Source of the DNA: Phlegmacium glaucopus
Lineage: Eukaryota; Basidiomycota; Agaricomycetes; Agaricales; Cortinariaceae
Direction of reading: 5' to 3'
Length of the DNA: 37,956 bases
Assembly (NCBI GenBank): GCA_015039465.1
Contig: MU130224.1
Location: forward strand, 391,097 to 429,052
Part shown: positions 32,301 through 37,956 of the stretch, piece after piece
Layout: the number at the start of each line of letters is the position of its first letter
Position numbering within the stretch: the stretch's first letter is position 1
Made by a program: the position numbers and the translations under genes
The notes under the pieces: model-generated
Told to the model about the DNA's origin: nothing
The model's database searches: none
Seen by the model: only the letters and a program-made list of their open reading frames with translations

Positions 32301-33274
32301 GTTGGGGAGAACCTTATGTCGTTCTTATCTAAGTTCTGAAGTTGGCTCTTTAAAGAGGCTTTGAATTTACGCAGAAATACGTACAATTGGCTTGTAATTT
32401 TCTATTGACAATGGTCCAACCGTACGACTTTTGGGTCAATCGGTTGGCAGAACAGAGGGAACCTGAATGAGCAAGCTGTGATCATATTGAATTTTGGGTG
32501 TCTTTCCAAATTTGTTCTAGCGGGTCTATCATTGTCGGATCTGCACAACAAGAGCAAATTATGGAGAATTATGTCAAGGATTGTGCCACTGATCGCAAAC
32601 ATTAGACAACTGGCGTCATAGCAACGGTCACTTGCACCCAAGGATGTAATCTGTGCCAATTTCATCCCGTTGATCCATCCGAATCTCACTTGATAGTCGA
32701 CAGTCAACGTGTAACTTTTTGCAAAGCAGCAAAAGGTTGTATTTTCATTTCTTAAAACTTTTAAAAGGAATTTTTTTGGGTTTAACAACAATCAAAGACG
32801 ATGAAATTCTTACCTAGGGTTTTCGGGTTTTTAGTATTGTGGTTTCAAGCCCGGGGTTCCGTTTCTACCCCCTGTCAAGATTCAAGTCATCAAAGGGATT
32901 GGTTATCAACTACCTGACGTCTCACCAGCCTTTTTTTCAATTCGTGCTGTCGTTACTTTGGACTTTCGAGAAAAAGGAACAACACCCCTTTGGAGCTACA
33001 GTACGAAACCGGGTGCGACTACCCTGGGTACTTTGTGCTTTGTACGTGCCTTATGCTCCAATGTTGCATTTCCAATAAATAGCACCCTCCATAGCTTTCA
33101 GCCTTTCATCGTGAGCCGCAGCATTGAGGCTCGTTTACTAGCCTACTATCCACTCACTACCGATAAACCTTCCACCGATACCGGGTCACCCTATCGTAAC
33201 TCTCAACCTTCCAGCCGAAGCAAATCCATTCCGACTTCATCCTTCTCCTCACTTTCGTTGGGCGTTTTCACGCC
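32301..33274. promoter_or_regulatory. Divergent intergenic region between the P450 and SH3 genes
   Basis: About 970 bp separate the two start codons. It holds both promoters. The side next to the SH3 gene is pyrimidine-rich (CTTTCG, TTCCTTC tracts), as is common before fungal starts. No TATA box stands out. Confidence 0.6.
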
Positions 33275-36229
33275 ATGGCCTCTGCTAGTGAGTTTTCGTT
33301 CCGTCTTCTTGCCTTCTGCACAACTCGTTCTTCGTTCTTTGTTTATTTATTTGGTTTTGTGTTTTGGATTCTCTGTCTTATGTCGGAGGAGCTATCCACC
33401 GGAATTCCGTCTTCAGGGCTATGCCCCATGTTCCTAGGATATCCGTTTTGAGTGTGTTGTAAGATGTTGGGTGGTCAAAGACGACGGACGGTCAAAGAGG
33501 GACCGGGGGTTGGAGGATGTGTATGCGGAGTACTGAGTTGGAGTTCCGCAAGTTCTGTGTGCCTGCCGCTACTCGATCTTTTTGTTCAGTTTTTATTGCA
33601 GTGGGTTCCTCCAAGATCAAGTTATTCTGTCATTTTCGTTTTCAACTTCACCCTATTTCCATGACCAGATCTTGCGATCCTACAGTTTTGAAGTGGTGCT
33701 ACACAATAGTGTCATTACACTCATCATGATTTCTCAGCGGATGATCTCTTTTTGTCTTATCTTGACTTGTCTTTTTTTGTCTTGTCTTCTCTGACATCTC
33801 TCGTCTCTCATCTTCTTGCTCTTATTGTTGTTTTTTTTGTCCTCCGTTCATTTCGAGCCATACTAAATCCACTTCTTCCCCCAGTAAGCACCAACTCCGA
33901 CAGCCTTCACCAACTTCTGTCTGTGTCTAACGAACAAGATATATCAACTATGAAGCCTCCGTCGGTATCCCAAGGGAATGGGCAGTTAAACGGACAGCCG
34001 GATTCTCCAAACCTGATTGGTTATCCAAACGGAAATGGGTTTCAAAATCCAGTGAAAAAAGTCGGAGACGAGCAAGAGCGACTTGACCTACTACCAGATG
34101 TTGATGAAGAGCGCTCTTTGAAATCTGTCACACATCTGCATTCACTCTCCCTTGGACCAAATGGAAGTGAACCTGGACTTATCCATGTCTCCCAACAGCC
34201 TCCGATTCCAAATATCCAAGCCGTCGATGTCGACACCCCTGGTTCAGCCACAGCCCCAAGGGCCGCAACAACGTCAATCTTAGCCGCACTTTCACCTCCA
34301 CTTTTCACTGCTCTATCATCTCCTACAACACCTACTCCTTTTTCCATGTCATTCGCATCTCATCAACGTCGACATCCAGCTCAATTGGATCTAACCTCCG
34401 ATCGAGCAAGTTTGGAGCCGCCGTCTTCAATGCAATCGAGTGGTCATGCTGAGGCTACACCTAGGATATCTACTTCGATAAAGCCACCTTCTTCTGGGGG
34501 ATCTAAGGCGGATGAGAGTATCGATGGAGGACAAGGCAAGAAAGGAGATGAGGGAAGCCTTCGAGGAACGACAATCATCATTCCAGACTCATCAGCTACA
34601 CTGTCAACAATAGATCCAAGTCTTCCTCTTTCTTCCATTAGCACCAACCCTAACCCTTCTTCCACTCCAACTACGAGCCGACCTACATCAGTCTCCATAG
34701 ATACAGCGCTCTTCTCCAATCGACCTGCACCACCCTCACCTGCACTCTCAAGAAGAGTATCTGGGGCGGCTTCGTTAGGGTCTACTTCTGTTACGCATTC
34801 TAGATCAAGGTCAAGATCTTCGTTGACGATGTCGTGTGTTAATTCTATGAGAATGTCGGGTGTTGGGAGTGATGCCAGGAGACAGAGTTTGGGGACTCAG
34901 TTGAGCCAGTTCATGGCCGCTGGTGCCGGTACTACTGGTACAGGTACTGAAGATCGTAATGGGGGGTCTGTCACGCCTACTACTAAACCGATGGCTTCGA
35001 GTTCGCCATTAGGTTCTCCACACAAGTTAACTTTTACATCGACATCGTTGGCTCAACAAGCATCAGCATCTACGTCATCTATTAATCCACCTTCAGCTTT
35101 GATATCAGTAACATCACCATCCATCGTTCCTACCCCATCTGATCCTACCATTTCTGTCCCTGTCCCTGCGTCTACAACAGCATCTCCACCCAGTTCCATA
35201 CCTCCACTGGCACCAGCACCAGTGCCAGCGACTCCAACCGTCTACATCAGAATCCGAGATTTTGGGTTCGCTTCCACCGACGAACGTCATCTAGGCCTAG
35301 GCACAGACGTGCCCAAAGCCAACCGGGTACATCGATTAAATCGAAAACTCGGAGGTCCTGATCGAGCTAGAGCTAGAGCAGCTGCTATTGCAGTGCTTGA
35401 CCCGTCATCAGGAGCTACAAGACCCGAACTAGGATCGAGAAGAACGGATAGCATTGGGAGTATGACAAGTGTTGACAGTAGTGATGCTGATGTTGAGGAG
35501 GAGGAGGAAGAGGAAGATGAGAATGGAGGATGGGGGATGAGTGGGTGGGGGAAAGGAGGGGGGAAAGGATGGGATAAATTTAAGCTGGGAATGGGTCGAT
35601 TCAGTTGGACGACAGGTTCAAGTAATTCCAATATTGGAGGCGCTAGCGACAACGACAACCATTCGAAAGAGACATCTTCGATCGGTACCTTCCCAAGCCG
35701 CAAAGATCTAGATATGAATTTCATGGATTCTTCCTCTTCTTCTTCCTCCGATGATGAACAACGGGCTCGAGGACATGCAAAACAAGTATTCACAACGGAA
35801 GAGTTCCCTACAGATGACGACGATGGTGATTATGATGAAACTACTGGTTTACAAAACCGTCAGCAACTCGGTGGTGGTGGTGATGATGAAGACGACGAGG
35901 ACGAATACGCAGATGCAGAAGAAGAACAAGAAATTCTATATCCAGGTCTTTACCGTGCTTTATATGCATTCGAACCGGAAGGAACAGCTGAGATGAAGTT
36001 GGATGAAGATCAGATTGTTAGAGTTGTGGGTAGAGGTGGAGGAGTTGGATGGGCTGTTGTTATTGATGATTCTGGTAGTAGTAGCGGGATTGGAGATGGG
36101 GCACCGTTGTTGAAACATGCGCTTGTTCCTGAAGGTTATTTGGAAGTTGTTAGGTTGGACTGGGAGGATGAAGAGGAAGCGTTGGCGTCGGCAGGGGATG
36201 GAGATGCTGCCCAGGCGGGAGATAATTAA
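33275..36229 (+). CDS. Ser/Pro-rich protein with C-terminal SH3 domain
   Basis: I place the start at ATG 33275 (context CGCCATGG). A 13-nt mini-exon (MASA) joins across a 597-nt intron (33288-33884; donor GTGAGT, branch-like TACTAAAT, acceptor CCCCCAG) in phase to exon 2 (33885-36229), ISTNSDSLHQLLS. The product is about 785 aa. Most is disordered, Ser/Thr/Pro-rich, with acidic tracts (VEEEEEEEDE, DDEDDEDEYADAEEE). Near the end, GLYRALYAFEPEGTAEMKLD, QIVRVVG, GWAVV and LVPEGYLEVV form an SH3 fold (ALYxF, GW and P-x-x-Y features), most like the Nbp2/Skb5 group, which bridges kinases and phosphatases in stress signalling. An alternative start at 33752 would add a hydrophobic N terminus that is probably just translated T-rich intron. 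Confidence 0.85.
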
Positions 36230-36877
36230 GGGCCCTCGAAGTTGCTTTTCTTTTTTTTTCTTTTTTTTCTTTCCTTCTTGCATTTCCTTCTGATTCGCTC
36301 TCTCTCTGTACGTTTTATCGTCAAACTTGGAAGTCGAAACTTTTTTTTGTTTTCCTTCAAAGTCTTGTCTTGTGGTTCTTTTACCCATTTCTTTCATCTT
36401 TTTGTTAAATTTATTGCTACCTCTTGCGCGTGCGTGATGGCCTCATCAATTCTCCTGGTAGTACCTTGTCGCTTCTGCCCTTCCTGTTGTAGGATCCTCA
36501 TACTTACATCAATTAAAGAATACCCCTTCCATTTCTCCTGCTACTCCGTACAAGGGCTGTCAGTGGAAGTTTTTTAAATTTTCGGAGAACAATTATCATT
36601 TGTCAATTCTCATTATGTACCCTCCATGCTTCATGTCATAACGCCTGTCGAACTATGGACTGGTAACGTACGTACGTACCGTATATAAGTAGGTCGTCTA
36701 TACATACCCAGTTTGTATGCATACATATGTAAATAGCTCGCTTCTAAGTATCAGTCATTAATCTATGTAGATCTAACATTCCTTTTCCATTATGAATCCA
36801 TCCATGGTTCCTTTCAAACAGAACTAACATCTTTGTCTTGGAATATCCTCCGTAAAATATTCAGGAAGAAACATACG
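36230..36877. other. 3' flank of the SH3 gene
   Basis: T/C-rich 3' UTR-like sequence (36240-36290) followed by AT-rich DNA. No gene is supported. Confidence 0.5.
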
Positions 36878-37185
36878 TGTTGAGGTATACGAGTTTCGAC
36901 TCGTTGAATTCTTCTCTTAATCTCTTATCTTATATTACATCTTATCATTCGTTTTTATTTTGTGTCACGGAACAGTCACATTCATTAGTCACGGATTTAC
37001 TGTAGCATGTCTCAAATTTTACCAAAGAGTTGAGACGTGAGTTCCCTCGTTTATTACATTAATTAATTCATCTAACATATATCTAGTTACTATTTCTTTG
37101 CTCTAGGTATAACAATTAATATACAACTTTTACCAAAGAGTTGAGACTTACTATTTCTTTGCTCTAGCTGCGAAGTATTCCAACA
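36878..37185 (+). repeat. 5' LTR of a copia retrotransposon (boundaries inferred)
   Basis: Starts TGTTGAGGTATACGAG and ends GTATTCCAACA, directly before a primer-binding site. TGTTG and CAACA are inverted ends. Inside are two copies each of TTTTACCAAAGAGTTGAGAC (37017 and 37127) and TTACTATTTCTTTGCTCTAG (37087 and 37149). The 3' LTR lies outside the window, so the left boundary and length (308 bp) are provisional. Confidence 0.6.
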
Positions 37186-37197
37186 GGTTATGGGCCC
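37186..37197 (+). other. Primer-binding site matching the initiator tRNA anticodon arm
   Basis: GGTTATGGGCCC is the reverse complement of GGGCCCATAACC, the anticodon stem-loop of eukaryotic initiator tRNA-Met. Drosophila copia and yeast Ty5 prime in this way, using a half tRNA. It lies right after the LTR and contains the gag ATG (37190). Confidence 0.75.
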
Positions 37198-37956
37198 CGA
37201 GGACAAAATGTCCAATCTATCGATGAACTCCATTCAAGACGCTACACCCCTCGCAATCCCCAAGCTCCGTGACGACGGAAGTAACTGGGCTGATTACGAG
37301 CCTAGAATCCAAAAGGCAATGGGTTCAAAAGGTCTATGGAGACACGTAGAAGGCACCGCAACCGCACCTAAACCGTTTGCAGTCATTGACGAGGTCCTTG
37401 TACTATCAGACCGAAAAACTCCTGCTACGGAAGAGCAAATAGAAGCAAAGGAAGTCAGAATGGTTGAATTCGAAAAACGCGAATATATGGCTCAACATAT
37501 TATCCTTTCAATGACTTCAACACGTCTTGGCAATAAGATAAAGAATTTAACTTCAGCCGAGGACATGTGGAAAGTAGTAAAGGCAGATGCGACGACGAAG
37601 ACTCGTCGAAGAGCACCCTGTACATTCTCGATGCCGAAGACCAACTGTCAAGCATGAAACTAAACGATAACGAGGATGCAAAGACTCATCTTTCAGAACT
37701 CAAAAATCATTTCCAGTTGATGCTACAACGTCGCGACAATCTCTTGAAGATGGGATCAACTCTATCTGATACATGTTTCAATATCATTTTTATGTCATCG
37801 CTACCTGAAACTTACCGACCAACTTTGAAAACCATCACTGCTGCGGAACGAGCTAGTAGCCTCTCAGGAGGCCAGTCGACACGTATGAAGACTGATGACC
37901 TTATCGCCTTCATCATCGAGGAAGCCCAGCATCGTCTCATCAATGACGAAAGAAGC
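37190..37956 (+). pseudogene. gag: Copia-type Gag, N-terminal part (runs off right edge)
   Basis: The frame starts MGPEDKMSNLSMNSIQDATP and reads IPKLRDDGSNWADYEPRIQK and GLWRHVEGTATAP, typical of the UBN2/Retrotran_gag_2 type Gag of Ty1/copia elements, then TSAEDMWKVVKADATTK. At about 37597-37610 the frame ends in a run of GACGAAG-like repeats. A second frame continues to the edge: TLYILDAEDQLSS, DAKTHLSELKNHFQLMLQRR, TLSDTCFNIIFMSSLPETYR and DDLIAFIIEEAQHRL. The break is consistent with about 11 extra bases around ACTCGTCGAAG. The element therefore looks defective, or the repeat was misassembled. Gag forms the particle around element RNA; pol is outside the window. Confidence 0.8.

Noticed and set aside
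33752..33884. Hydrophobic N terminus of the long SH3 frame as a membrane anchor
   Set aside because: T-rich DNA with a clear intron acceptor (CCCCCAG) at its end and a phase-matched mini-exon upstream; more likely intron.
23281..36229. A biosynthetic gene cluster around the P450
   Set aside because: No core synthase or transporter is present; HGD, GNAT, P450 and SH3 genes share no obvious pathway.

Overview
The window looks like nuclear DNA of an Agaricomycete (mushroom-forming basidiomycete). The evidence is a FunK1-type fungal kinase, a Plavaka-type transposase fragment, a Crypton-like tyrosine recombinase, a basidiomycete-style P450 with many short GT-AG introns, and copia and hAT-like mobile elements. 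No rRNA, tRNA or CRISPR was seen.

Layout. (1) 1-3.7 kb: the 5' part of a FunK1 kinase (minus strand, running off the left edge); a young non-autonomous LTR element at 741-2293 with two identical 234-bp LTRs and a GGTAC target duplication; and a decayed ArAE_2_N/6TM transporter-like gene. (2) 3.9-22.3 kb: a transposon island. It holds a tyrosine recombinase gene cut by two hAT-type MITEs, an inverted-repeat element, two copies of a CCGGTGGA-rich MITE, a perfect 169-bp foldback, a 2-kb hAT-like element with 130-bp terminal repeats, a divergent pair of uncharacterised genes (a coiled-coil/cysteine-cluster protein on minus and a small protein on plus), a higher-order tandem array, a Plavaka fragment, minisatellites and a GAACC-rich element. 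(3) 22.4-36.3 kb: mostly host genes. These are a possible small two-exon gene, homogentisate 1,2-dioxygenase (15 exons), a GNAT-like acetyltransferase, a broken coiled-coil gene, a cytochrome P450, and a serine-rich protein with a C-terminal SH3 domain. (4) 36.9 kb to the end: the 5' LTR, primer-binding site and gag start of a copia retrotransposon entering the window.

The host genes do not form an obvious pathway cluster. HGD degrades homogentisate in tyrosine catabolism. The P450 and the SH3 gene are divergently transcribed from about 1 kb of shared intergenic DNA. Two kinds of damage recur. Several broken codons and unequal target duplications fit C-to-T change, often at CpG, as expected from cytosine methylation or a RIP-like process. 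Several one-base frame breaks, some in homopolymers, could be either pseudogenisation or assembly error. The least explained part is the CpG-rich divergent gene pair and tandem array at 12.7-18.4 kb.
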